A stretch of 64,000 nt of DNA from NCBI GenBank assembly GCA_003282885.1, contig QBYJ01000001.1:53625-117624 (forward strand), given 5' to 3'. The notes under the pieces were generated by a model. It worked only from the letters and a program-made list of their open reading frames with translations. It was not told where the DNA came from and ran no database searches. The stretch is from SAR116 cluster bacterium AG-325-F22 (GTDB taxonomy: Bacteria; Pseudomonadota; Alphaproteobacteria; Puniceispirillales; Marisalimonadaceae). Shown piece by piece: positions 19,963-29,161 of this stretch (its first letter is position 1; the number at the start of each line of letters is the position of its first letter). A program made the translations under genes and the position numbers.

Positions 19963-22559
19963 ATTAAGGCTTTTTCAATAATCTCTGACAAATCATCTGA
20001 AGGCTGTTTGTCAGAAATCTTTTTAAGTACCTTCCTAATTTTATTTTTTCTATCTTCATTATAATGCTTAAATCTTGTAAGTGGTAAAATTAATCTGGCT
20101 GCTACTTGTGGATTTCTTTTATCAATAATACTTATTTGTTCAGATATAAAGTTATATCCAGATGAATCTTCAGCGTGAAAAAGTAAAATATTTTCTTTTT
20201 GAAAAGTGCCTAATACAGATCTTAATTTGTTAGGGTTTTTAATATCAAATGACTTATGTTCCATTAATTTCTTAATATAATTAATGCCTTCATCCTCAAA
20301 ATTGAGAGAAGACATCATTTCAAACCATTTCTCTAATACTAAATCATTATTACTCCACTTCAGATAAAAATTATTTAAATATTTTAATGCTACTTTTTTA
20401 TCACTTAAACATAAACACTTTAAGCCCGCAATGGAAAGCGTCATATTATTACTTGTTGCAATTTTTTTGCTGATCTTGGTTCCTATTTCACTATCTATCA
20501 ACATTAAATATTTTAGTATTTTTTCTAGGAATGCTCTTTTCCCTACAGATTCATTGTTTTCGATTCCACTATCAAAAATCTTGAATGCTAATTTTTCTAG
20601 GATATCTTGCAAATTTTTTGCAATTGACTTTATGAGTTCTATTTTTCTTAAATACACATCAATTGGATCAGCAATTTCTAATAAGTTCTCATATGAATTT
20701 CTAGATGGTAATTCCAAAAAGAGTGCCATTAAAGAAAAATCAATAGTTTTATTTAATAATAAATCTTTTAATGATTTAGTAAGAGATTTAACTGTAGATT
20801 TGTTACGAAAACAGTCTAAATATAAATTTTGAATTGCATCCCATCTATTAAAAGAATCATTGTCAAATTTAAGTATGTGAATATATTCATTAACGTTTAA
20901 ATCAGTTTCTAATATTACTGGAGCAGAAAACTCTCTTAAAAGCGAGGGTACAAGGTTTATTTCATTAGTAGTTACTTTAACACTATCTTCACATTTAGTT
21001 AATAAATAAACATGTTCATAACTTAATTTTGAATTATTTAATTTAAATTTAACAAAGTTACCTTCTTTATTTAAAAAAGATATTTTAATAGGTAGTGGTA
21101 AACTAGTTTTTTTATCATTTATTCGTTGAAAAAAATTAAGTTTGATTCCAGAACTTTTTATCTCTCTGCAAATATTTACAGTTGGTGTTCCTGGTTGAGA
21201 ATACCATTTTTTGAATATTTTTAAATCCAATTTACTACCTTTGGTAAGAGCGTCTATAAAATTTTCACACGTTACTGCTTTACCGTCATAACTCTTAAAA
21301 TAAACATCCATTCCTTTTCTAAAACGCTTTTCACCAAGGTAATTGGATATCATTCGAATAATCTCTGCTCCTTTTTCATATACAGTAGGTGTATAAAAAT
21401 TGTTAATCTCAAAATAACTTTCCGGCCTTATTGGATGACAATTGGAGCCAGCATCTTCAGGAAATTGTATAGATCTCAGCAGTAAAACATCTTCTATTCT
21501 TTTAACTCCTTTTTGGTTCATATCTGCAGAAAACTCTTGATCTCTAAAAACTGTTAATCCTTCCTTTAAAGTTAGTTGAAACCAATCCCTACAAGTAATT
21601 CGATTGCCGGTCCAGTTATGAAAATATTCATGCGCAACTATAGCTTCTATATTTTTAAAATCACTATCTGTAGCTGTTTTATCATCAGCAAGAATAAACT
21701 TTGAATTAAAAATATTTAAGCCTTTATTTTCCATTGCTCCCATGTTGAAATGGCTGACTGCAACTATCATAAAAGTATCCAAATCGTATTCTAATCCATA
21801 TTTTTTTTCATCCCAACTCATGGCATTTTTTAGGCTTTTCATTGCATATTTTGTAAGAGATTTATTTCCAAGTTCAGTAAATATTTTGATCATAATCTTT
21901 CTATTCGAAAAAGTTGTAAAATTAGATTCATAAAATTCTAAATTACCAACAACTAAAGCAAATAAATATGAAGGTTTTGGAAAAGGATCATGCCAAAGTT
22001 TAAAATGTCTCTCATTTTTTTTGGATCCCTCCTCAATCAAATTACCATTTGAAATTAACGTATTAAATTTATTTGAGGACTCAATTTTTACAGTAAATTT
22101 ACTTAAACAATCTGGTCTGTCTGGAAACCATGTTATTTTTCTAAATCCTTCTGGTTCACATTGAGTACAAAACATATTATTAGTTTCGTATAATCCTTCC
22201 AAAGAAGTGTTATCTTTAGGAAAAATTTTTACTTCAGTGGAAATTTTTAGTGAATTCGCATTATCTGGAATGGGTATTGAAACAATTTCATTATTTTGTT
22301 TTAAATTATCAATTTTTATATTTAAAGTTTTTATTTCATCAATAATTAATAAAAACTTCTTTGTAATTAAATTTAATCCATTTAATTCGATTGTATTGTT
22401 CAAACAAAAGTTTTTAATTATATTTGATTTGTTTTTTTTAAATATAATTTGAGATTTTACAATTGTATAATCTTCAAAAATTAAAAATTCAAGATTAGTA
22501 TCTTCAGGCAACCATTTTAAGGGCTTATAATCTAAACGCTTTTTAATAAGCCGCATCAT
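19959..22559 (-). CDS. pepN: Aminopeptidase N (M1 family)
   Basis: GAMENKGLNIFN, HEYFHNWTGNRITCRDWFQLTLKEGLTVFRDQEF zinc site; start reassigned to MMRLIKKRL. Confidence 0.95.
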   Translation of the reverse strand: MMRLIKKRLDYKPLKWLPEDTNLEFLIFEDYTIVKSQIIFKKNKSNIIKNFCLNNTIELNGLNLITKKFLLIIDEIKTLNIKIDNLKQNNEIVSIPIPDNANSLKISTEVKIFPKDNTSLEGLYETNNMFCTQCEPEGFRKITWFPDRPDCLSKFTVKIESSNKFNTLISNGNLIEEGSKKNERHFKLWHDPFPKPSYLFALVVGNLEFYESNFTTFSNRKIMIKIFTELGNKSLTKYAMKSLKNAMSWDEKKYGLEYDLDTFMIVAVSHFNMGAMENKGLNIFNSKFILADDKTATDSDFKNIEAIVAHEYFHNWTGNRITCRDWFQLTLKEGLTVFRDQEFSADMNQKGVKRIEDVLLLRSIQFPEDAGSNCHPIRPESYFEINNFYTPTVYEKGAEIIRMISNYLGEKRFRKGMDVYFKSYDGKAVTCENFIDALTKGSKLDLKIFKKWYSQPGTPTVNICREIKSSGIKLNFFQRINDKKTSLPLPIKISFLNKEGNFVKFKLNNSKLSYEHVYLLTKCEDSVKVTTNEINLVPSLLREFSAPVILETDLNVNEYIHILKFDNDSFNRWDAIQNLYLDCFRNKSTVKSLTKSLKDLLLNKTIDFSLMALFLELPSRNSYENLLEIADPIDVYLRKIELIKSIAKNLQDILEKLAFKIFDSGIENNESVGKRAFLEKILKYLMLIDSEIGTKISKKIATSNNMTLSIAGLKCLCLSDKKVALKYLNNFYLKWSNNDLVLEKWFEMMSSLNFEDEGINYIKKLMEHKSFDIKNPNKLRSVLGTFQKENILLFHAEDSSGYNFISEQISIIDKRNPQVAARLILPLTRFKHYNEDRKNKIRKVLKKISDKQPSDDLSEIIEKALI

Positions 22560-22569
22560 AGTAAAGTAG

Positions 22570-22968
22570 TTAACTTTCTCTTGTAGTAGTATAAGCCAAA
22601 TTAGAGTGCTCTTCACAATAGGGTCGACCTGGCATTATTGATGTGCCACAAAAAGAAAAACCAGGCAATTTAGGGTCACCAATCGGCCAACAACAACGAT
22701 TTCTAGACCACTCGACTTCTCTGAGTGAAATTTTAAGGGGAAGTTCTTTATTAGTGTTAAGATTAGAAACAACTTTATTCTTCCTAGGATCCCCAGATTT
22801 TGAAATTGGTGAATTCCTTTTTGGTAGCCCTAGTCTATGGGCCTTGCCAGCAATTGCATTTCTTGAAACACCTAATTTGAGACCTATTTTAGTAATAGGT
22901 AAACCTTCATCCCATAATTTAATTAATTTTTCTAATTGTTTTTTGTCCCAAACAGAATTGTTTTCCAT
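22570..22968 (-). CDS. gcrA: GcrA-family cell cycle regulator
   Basis: VWDKKQLEKLIKLWDEGLPITKIGLKLGVSRNAIAGKAHRLGLPKR... and C-terminal CCWPIGDPKLPGFSFCGTSIMPGRPYCEEHSNLAY. Confidence 0.93.
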   Translation of the reverse strand: MENNSVWDKKQLEKLIKLWDEGLPITKIGLKLGVSRNAIAGKAHRLGLPKRNSPISKSGDPRKNKVVSNLNTNKELPLKISLREVEWSRNRCCWPIGDPKLPGFSFCGTSIMPGRPYCEEHSNLAYTTTRES

Positions 22969-22976
22969 ATATTTTC

Positions 22977-23777
22977 CTACAATTTACCAAATTTTAAAAA
23001 ATCACCTACCAAATCGATTTGACTTTCTATCATATATTTTCCATGATGAATAGACCGTCCCAAAGATTTTGCATGTTTTAATAATTCAGTCTCTTCTGGT
23101 TGCATAATTATATCAGCAATCACAGCATTAGTTGAGCTTCTTGTTATATCAAAAGGAAGTTTATCTGTTGTTTTAAGACCTAAGCTTGTTGCATTTATTA
23201 TAATATCACTATCAGCTAATGAATAATCATTTACTGGGTGAACCTCAACTTTTAAAAAATCATATTTAGCCTCTATTTTGTTTTTCAAATGAATAGCTTT
23301 GTTTATGTCTCTGTTAATTAATTTTAAAGATTTTATTTGTTCACTAGCCAGCGAACACCCAATTGAAACAGCGGCACCACCCGCTCCAAAAAGGCAAACA
23401 CTTTTATTTTTTAAAGAATAATTTTGTCCAATAAAACCATTTATAAACCCTTGGCCATCAAAGTTATTTCCAATTAATTTTCTATCTTTGTCAAATTTAA
23501 TCCAATTAACTGCACCTGTAAATTTTGCGTCTGGCTCAAGATAATCACATAATTTAGATATAATTTTTTTATGTGGAATTGTAATGGTCATACCTTTAAA
23601 ATTTTCAATTAATTTTAGTGAAGTTATAACGTTTTCCAAATTATCTTCTTTTAAATGAATTGGTATCATAACCGCATCAATATTTTTCTTATTAAAAATT
23701 GAAGTAAATAATGTAGGTGCTTTTACATGATCAATTGGGTCAGCAATACAACCATATATTTTAGTTGTTCCTAACAT
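22977..23777 (-). CDS. aroE: Shikimate dehydrogenase
   Basis: YGCIADPIDHVKAPTLFTSIF, GMTITIPHK, LFGAGGAAVSIG. Confidence 0.85.
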   Translation of the reverse strand: MLGTTKIYGCIADPIDHVKAPTLFTSIFNKKNIDAVMIPIHLKEDNLENVITSLKLIENFKGMTITIPHKKIISKLCDYLEPDAKFTGAVNWIKFDKDRKLIGNNFDGQGFINGFIGQNYSLKNKSVCLFGAGGAAVSIGCSLASEQIKSLKLINRDINKAIHLKNKIEAKYDFLKVEVHPVNDYSLADSDIIINATSLGLKTTDKLPFDITRSSTNAVIADIIMQPEETELLKHAKSLGRSIHHGKYMIESQIDLVGDFLKFGKL

Positions 23778-23780
23778 TAA

Positions 23781-24164
23781 TCATTCTTGTTCTATTTTTT
23801 TAAAATTTAAAGATGCCGAGTTTATGCAATAACGTAAACCTGTGGGCTTTGGCCCATCTTGAAAGACATGACCCAGGTGTGCATTACAATTTAAACAATG
23901 AACTTCAATTCTTTGCATAAAAAAAGAATTATCTTTTTTTTCGCCTATCACACTATCTGAAACAGGTTTGAAAAAAGCTGGCCATCCTGTACCAGAGTCA
24001 TATTTTGTTTTACTTGAAAAAAGGATTGTATCACAACAAATACAGGAGTAACTCCCTGCTTCTTTTTTATCCCAATAAGCACCAGAAAAAGCTGGTTCTG
24101 TTCCATGTTGTTGTGTAACTCTGTATTGTTCATCACTTAATTTGTTATTAATATTAACCATCAT
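23781..24164 (-). CDS. msrB: Peptide-methionine (R)-S-oxide reductase
   Basis: YRVTQQHGTEPAFSGAYWD, CDTILFSSKTKYDSGTGWPAF, VHCLNCNAHLGHVFQDGPKPTGLRYCINSASL. Confidence 0.95.
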   Translation of the reverse strand: MMVNINNKLSDEQYRVTQQHGTEPAFSGAYWDKKEAGSYSCICCDTILFSSKTKYDSGTGWPAFFKPVSDSVIGEKKDNSFFMQRIEVHCLNCNAHLGHVFQDGPKPTGLRYCINSASLNFKKIEQE

Positions 24165-24207
24165 CTAGGCCTAAAATAGTTTAATTTTTTTTTATCAAAT
24201 AAAAGAG

Positions 24208-24828
24208 TTAATTGACAGTCTTTTTTGTGTTTAGAATGTTTTTAACAAAAATCACTCTCGTTAAAAAAGTGATCCAACATAATATACCAAAAAGATATGC
24301 AATGTAATTAAAGAATTCATGGAATAATAACATCATTGTAAAAAATATGATTGTCTCAAAACCTTCCGTAATTCCACTTGAATAAAAAAAAGATTTTTTT
24401 TGCCCGTCTGAAATTGAAATTTTATTTTTCTCTATAATCCAAGCAGTTGTCAAAAAAGTTGATTGAGTTCCGACAAAACTTAATACCAAAAAACATACAG
24501 AATAAGAATAATTTAAATCTACAAAAATAAAGGCAATAGGAAATGATGAATAGAATAAAAAATCTAAAATAATATCGTAAAAGGCGCCAATATCACTTTC
24601 TCCCTTAATACGTGCAATTGCACCGTCTAGTCCATCACAAAATCTGTTTAAGAAAAGGAAGATTATCGCATTAATAAATAGAGATTTGATTATAAGGTAC
24701 AAACAGCAAATACCAAAAAAAAACCCTATAAAAGTAACATGGTTTGCTTTTACACCTAATTTAATAAACTTTTTTGCTATTGCAGTTAAAGTGGGTTTTA
24801 AAATTTTATTTAGTTGAGAATCAATCAT
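24208..24828 (-). CDS. CDP-alcohol phosphatidyltransferase family protein
   Basis: RFCDGLDGAIARIKGESDIGAFYDIILDF matches the CDP-OH-P transferase signature; multiple TM segments. Confidence 0.9.
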   Translation of the reverse strand: MIDSQLNKILKPTLTAIAKKFIKLGVKANHVTFIGFFFGICCLYLIIKSLFINAIIFLFLNRFCDGLDGAIARIKGESDIGAFYDIILDFLFYSSFPIAFIFVDLNYSYSVCFLVLSFVGTQSTFLTTAWIIEKNKISISDGQKKSFFYSSGITEGFETIIFFTMMLLFHEFFNYIAYLFGILCWITFLTRVIFVKNILNTKKTVN

Positions 24829-24845
24829 CTATATTTACGTTATAT

Positions 24846-25880
24846 CTAATTTATACTTTTGCTAGGAATAATAAAAAGTTGTTTTGGATAAATTAAATCA
24901 GGATTTACAATTTTATTTTTATTAAGATTAACAATATCAATATAACGATTCCCTACACCAAGTCTTTGATAAGCTATATTCCAAAGAGCATCCCCTTTTT
25001 GGACAACTACAAAAGTTTTACCATTAGCATTTTGAACGGTTTTTCCACTAATTATGATTGAATTTTCGGATAAGACCTTACCATTTTTTCCTAATAAAAC
25101 TGCAAAAACCTTTTGTTTACCTGCAATAAGCTTACCAGGTATTGATAAGGTCCACTCGTCATTAATAATCTTAGTGGAAGAGGTGTCTTGTCCAGAAAAA
25201 CCCGCATTTATTTGTACTCCATTGTGGGCCTCTCCTGATAAAACTAATTGCCCTACCTTTGTATCATGGGTAATAGCCAAAATTGCAATATATGGATCCC
25301 TTTTATCTTCGTTAATATTTATTTCTTTTTCTTTACTAATTTCTTTTCTGCTATTTAAACCTGGAGCTTGTATTACTTTGGCACCAAGTTTCCCTTCACT
25401 ATCAACTATGGCAACAATAGGAACATCTTTTATTCCACCAGTTACATTTATAGCAACTGACTTATTAGCTATCACAACTTTATTATCTTGAGTGGTTTGT
25501 CTAAAAGATAAAAGATATTCTCCTGCATTGAGCAGTTTTTCAGGAACTGCTACAAAATCTCCAATTTTGTCACTGGTAGTTACTGCAATAACTTGCGCTC
25601 CAGAAATTATTTCCACCTTAGAGTTTGGTAAACCCTTGCCAGCAATAACAAGGCTTCCATCTGGCCTAACTCTTACCACTTCAAGTTTTATCGTTTCTGC
25701 AGTTTGATTTCTTGTTGTAGGTTTAATTTCTATTGGTTTTGCGTCAACACCCTCTTTTACTAAAGGAACAATTACCTCTTTTTTTTCTTCAATATCTTGT
25801 TGATAAAAAACAATTAGTAAAGCTACAATAGCTAGTAATGTCCCTACTAACAAAAAATAAACAACTTTGGAAAATTTCAT
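24846..25880 (-). CDS. Membrane-anchored LysM domain protein
   Basis: N-terminal TM, beta-rich repeats, C-terminal FVVVQKGDALWNIAYQRLGVGNRYIDIVNLNKNKIVNPDLIYPKQLFIIP LysM. Confidence 0.85.
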   Translation of the reverse strand: MKFSKVVYFLLVGTLLAIVALLIVFYQQDIEEKKEVIVPLVKEGVDAKPIEIKPTTRNQTAETIKLEVVRVRPDGSLVIAGKGLPNSKVEIISGAQVIAVTTSDKIGDFVAVPEKLLNAGEYLLSFRQTTQDNKVVIANKSVAINVTGGIKDVPIVAIVDSEGKLGAKVIQAPGLNSRKEISKEKEININEDKRDPYIAILAITHDTKVGQLVLSGEAHNGVQINAGFSGQDTSSTKIINDEWTLSIPGKLIAGKQKVFAVLLGKNGKVLSENSIIISGKTVQNANGKTFVVVQKGDALWNIAYQRLGVGNRYIDIVNLNKNKIVNPDLIYPKQLFIIPSKSIN

Positions 25881-25971
25881 AAAAAAACCTTAGGCTAATT
25901 AATTTTATTACATTAAAATAAATAAAACTAACATACAATTTTTAATTATTTGTGATTAAATTGGAGTAATC

Positions 25972-26532
25972 TTGAAAAAAAGTATTTGTGTTTTTGGTGG
26001 CTCAGTTTCTGGAAAAAACATAGAAAATGAAAAAGCAGCTAAAATTATTGGTAAAATAATTGCTGAAAATAATTTAAATATAATTTTTGGTGGTGGTGAG
26101 AATGGTATTATGGGAGCAGTTGCATTATCAGGAATACAAAATGGTGCAAAAACAACAGGTATTATCCCAAATTTTTTATTAAAAAAAGATCTTTTAAGCC
26201 CCACTCACTCTAAAATTTTTAATACTAAACTAATTAAGACCAAGACTATGCATCAAAGAAAAAAACTTATGTATAACAAATCTGATGGTTTTTTAGTTTT
26301 ACCAGGTGGAATTGGCACATTAGATGAATGTTTTGAAGTTTTAACATGGTGCCAATTAAGTCAAATTAAAAACAAAAATGTAGGTATAATTAATTTTAAT
26401 GGGTATTGGAATCCTCTTATTAATTTAATAAACCACATAATTGAAGAAGAATATATGGGGCCAAATAATTTAAAATATTTTGAAGAAATAAAAGATATAA
26501 AGACCCTCAAAATTTTTCTAAAAAATATTTAA
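25972..26532 (+). CDS. LOG family protein (TIGR00730-type), TTG start
   Basis: ICVFGGSVSG, LVLPGGIGTLDECFEVLTWCQL (PGGxGTxxE). Confidence 0.93.
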   Translation: MKKSICVFGGSVSGKNIENEKAAKIIGKIIAENNLNIIFGGGENGIMGAVALSGIQNGAKTTGIIPNFLLKKDLLSPTHSKIFNTKLIKTKTMHQRKKLMYNKSDGFLVLPGGIGTLDECFEVLTWCQLSQIKNKNVGIINFNGYWNPLINLINHIIEEEYMGPNNLKYFEEIKDIKTLKIFLKNI

Positions 26533-26610
26533 TTAATCAAATAATTTATGTATGTATAAATAATAATAATCATTTCAAAACAACGTTTCAAAAAGTAATA
26601 AGGGAAAAAT

Positions 26611-27975
26611 ATGTTAGATCTAATAAAGATAGCTAAGATAGAAGCTGAAGGCGGTGACTTAAAATCCTATCTAAGTAATCTATATCAAGAAACTGAAATA
26701 AGACCAAATGGCTATCCAAATGCTACAGTGTGGAAGGGTGGAAATCACGACGGAATTGTAAAACCAATATGTCATTCATTAACTGATGCCTATGCATTAT
26801 TAGGAACTATTGCAGCCACAGATATTTTAAATCTTCCTTTTTATGCTGTGCCGATGTGGTCTCAAATCCGTCATGATACAGAACTAGAAGCTTTAAGTTG
26901 GTTTGGAAATATGAAAAACACTTCAATCAAATGGTCTACTGCTGGTGATGCTTATGTTAGTGACAAAACTGGAAAAAAAGTGGTTGTTATGGGTAAGTCT
27001 GGAAATGCTCCCTTAAGAACTCAGGCAGGTGTGTATTGCAACGTTCGTCCATACGGCCCAATAACAGTTGTAAGATGTATGCCCTGTCTACCTTATTCGC
27101 AAGATAAATCTAAGTTTAGTGTAAATGAGAAAACGGGCATCGTTCATACTGAAATGAATACGCCTGGAGTACAAATGGCTTATGCATGTCGCCTTTTTTT
27201 AAAAATGGTTAATGACACTGGAAAATTGGGAAGAGTAGCTTTCAAACCTACTCAGGCTATGGAGGATGGTATAAATGCAGGCCTTCTTATTTGGCTACTT
27301 GAGGAAACAAAATTTGAAATTGGTAGGAAATGGGCTGTAAATGCATATCAAGAACATAAAACAAATATTGATAAAATAATATCTCTGCTACCTAAAGACT
27401 TTAAAGAAGGCATGGAAAATTGGTCTGGTAAAATTGAACAACACATTGCAGACACAAATTATGGCTTATTAGTATGGGATATAATTAATAATCAAGAATG
27501 CATTGTCCTAGCAACAGACTTAGATGGAGATAGATTGACTGACTTGTTAGCAGATATTTCAGATCCTCTTAGAGAATTTGGGCAAAAAGTGCTTGATTAT
27601 GTAAAAAGTGATCTAAAAATGGATATAGCTTGGCAGTCAATGGGTTATAAAACAGGAAATGGTAGAGATATGACATCAGTCATGTATAGAATGGAAGGTT
27701 CACCTATACACGAACAAACCTTAGGATCAGCTGATGCGATGTTATTAAGGCTTCTTGATGGAGATGAGACCTTGGGGGGAACAAAAAAACCATATGACCC
27801 TAGAATTCACTTTGTACTGATAAGAGACGCATATATAGACGCTAATCCAGAGAATACAAAACTTAAAAAGTGGCTAGACAATGCTCTTAACGCATTTGAT
27901 GAAATATATGGACATAATAGACCTGGTTTTATAGACGGATATAGAAAATTAAAAAGTTCTATTACTCCTTGGTAA
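26611..27975 (+). CDS. Protein of unrecognised family (454 aa)
   Basis: Long ORF with good codon structure; SD-like AAGGGAAAAAT ATG; motifs such as CHSLTDAYALLGTIAATDI, VVMGKSGNAPLRTQAGVYCNVRPYGPI and TDLDGDRLTDLLADISDPLREFG that I cannot assign. Confidence 0.85.
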   Translation: MLDLIKIAKIEAEGGDLKSYLSNLYQETEIRPNGYPNATVWKGGNHDGIVKPICHSLTDAYALLGTIAATDILNLPFYAVPMWSQIRHDTELEALSWFGNMKNTSIKWSTAGDAYVSDKTGKKVVVMGKSGNAPLRTQAGVYCNVRPYGPITVVRCMPCLPYSQDKSKFSVNEKTGIVHTEMNTPGVQMAYACRLFLKMVNDTGKLGRVAFKPTQAMEDGINAGLLIWLLEETKFEIGRKWAVNAYQEHKTNIDKIISLLPKDFKEGMENWSGKIEQHIADTNYGLLVWDIINNQECIVLATDLDGDRLTDLLADISDPLREFGQKVLDYVKSDLKMDIAWQSMGYKTGNGRDMTSVMYRMEGSPIHEQTLGSADAMLLRLLDGDETLGGTKKPYDPRIHFVLIRDAYIDANPENTKLKKWLDNALNAFDEIYGHNRPGFIDGYRKLKSSITPW

Positions 27976-27980
27976 ATAAA

Positions 27981-29153
27981 TTATTTATTTAGTGCAGGTT
28001 CTAACCTATCCATAATTTCAATTATAAAAGTATCTTTTGCGGCAAAACAGATCCTAAGATGTCCTTCACCAGATGCTCCAAAAGCTATACCTGGTGCTAC
28101 ACCAACATTTGTTTCTAAAATTAATTTCTTAGCAAAATCTAGTGAATCATTAATACCTTTAACTTTAAAAAATGCATAAAATGCTGCTTCAGGAATACTA
28201 CATTCAACTTTTTTCCAATTCACTAACCTATCAAACATAATATCTCTAGATTTTTTTAAATTTTTTCGTAGTTCAAGAGTAATAGTTTTATAATTCTCTA
28301 ATGCTGAAACCAAACCATTTTGAAGAAACTCAGGAACACCTGTTGTCGTTATTTGAACCAACTTAGCAATATGACTTCCAAGCTCTTCTGGGTGGGTAAT
28401 CCAACCTATTCTCCATCCTGTCATGTTAAAGCTTTTTGAAGCAGAATTAATTACTATCAATCTATCATTAGGTTTTGAAAGTTCAAGGAAGCTAGGCGAT
28501 ACAAAATCATTGAATGTTATCTGATGATAAACTTCATCAGATATTAGCCAACAACCTAAGTGACGTGTATAATTTAATAATAATTTTTGTTGTTCTTTAG
28601 GCATAACCCAACCTGTTGGATTTCCTGGGCTGTTCACAAATACCATTTTTGTTTTTGCGGTAATTGAGTTTAGTAATAAATCAAAATCAATTACCCAATC
28701 TCCATTTTTCAATTCTAGTGAAATTTCTTTTATATTACCTTTTTTTAGTAAAACAGAAGATCTGATATTAGGCCACACAGGACCAATCATAACAACTTCA
28801 TCTCCATTACTGACTATTAAATCGCAAATTAGTCTAAGCCCCATCATACCACCAGTAACCACGCTATGATTTTCTGGCTTAGTATTTATATTGAAAACTT
28901 CATTCATATACTTTGTAATTTCAGATCGAAGTTTAGGTGTTCCATTTTGATAGGTATAAAAAGTTTTACCCTCATTCAAGGCATTTATGCTTTTATCATA
29001 TATTAATTTACTAGTTGGAGTATCACCCTCTCCGAACCAGGCAGGATAGACGTGTTTACCAGTATCTTTTGTATATTTTCTTCCAAAGTTTGCTATTTCC
29101 ATGATTGCTGTTTCTTTAAAAGAAATAATTTCTTCATTTAATTTTTCTAACAA
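27981..29153 (-). CDS. Class I/II pyridoxal-phosphate aminotransferase
   Basis: NSPGNPTGWVMP, LIVINSASKSFNMTGWRIGW. Confidence 0.9.
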   Translation of the reverse strand: MLEKLNEEIISFKETAIMEIANFGRKYTKDTGKHVYPAWFGEGDTPTSKLIYDKSINALNEGKTFYTYQNGTPKLRSEITKYMNEVFNINTKPENHSVVTGGMMGLRLICDLIVSNGDEVVMIGPVWPNIRSSVLLKKGNIKEISLELKNGDWVIDFDLLLNSITAKTKMVFVNSPGNPTGWVMPKEQQKLLLNYTRHLGCWLISDEVYHQITFNDFVSPSFLELSKPNDRLIVINSASKSFNMTGWRIGWITHPEELGSHIAKLVQITTTGVPEFLQNGLVSALENYKTITLELRKNLKKSRDIMFDRLVNWKKVECSIPEAAFYAFFKVKGINDSLDFAKKLILETNVGVAPGIAFGASGEGHLRICFAAKDTFIIEIMDRLEPALNK

Positions 29154-29161
29154 TGCAAACT

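Noticed and set aside
20431-20832. 133-aa plus-strand ORF antisense to pepN
   Set aside because: Hydrophobic-looking but explained by antisense reading of an AT-rich helical coding region.
25054-25707. Two plus-strand ORFs (145 and 71 aa) antisense to the LysM gene
   Set aside because: Mirror frames of a supported CDS with no start context or domain.
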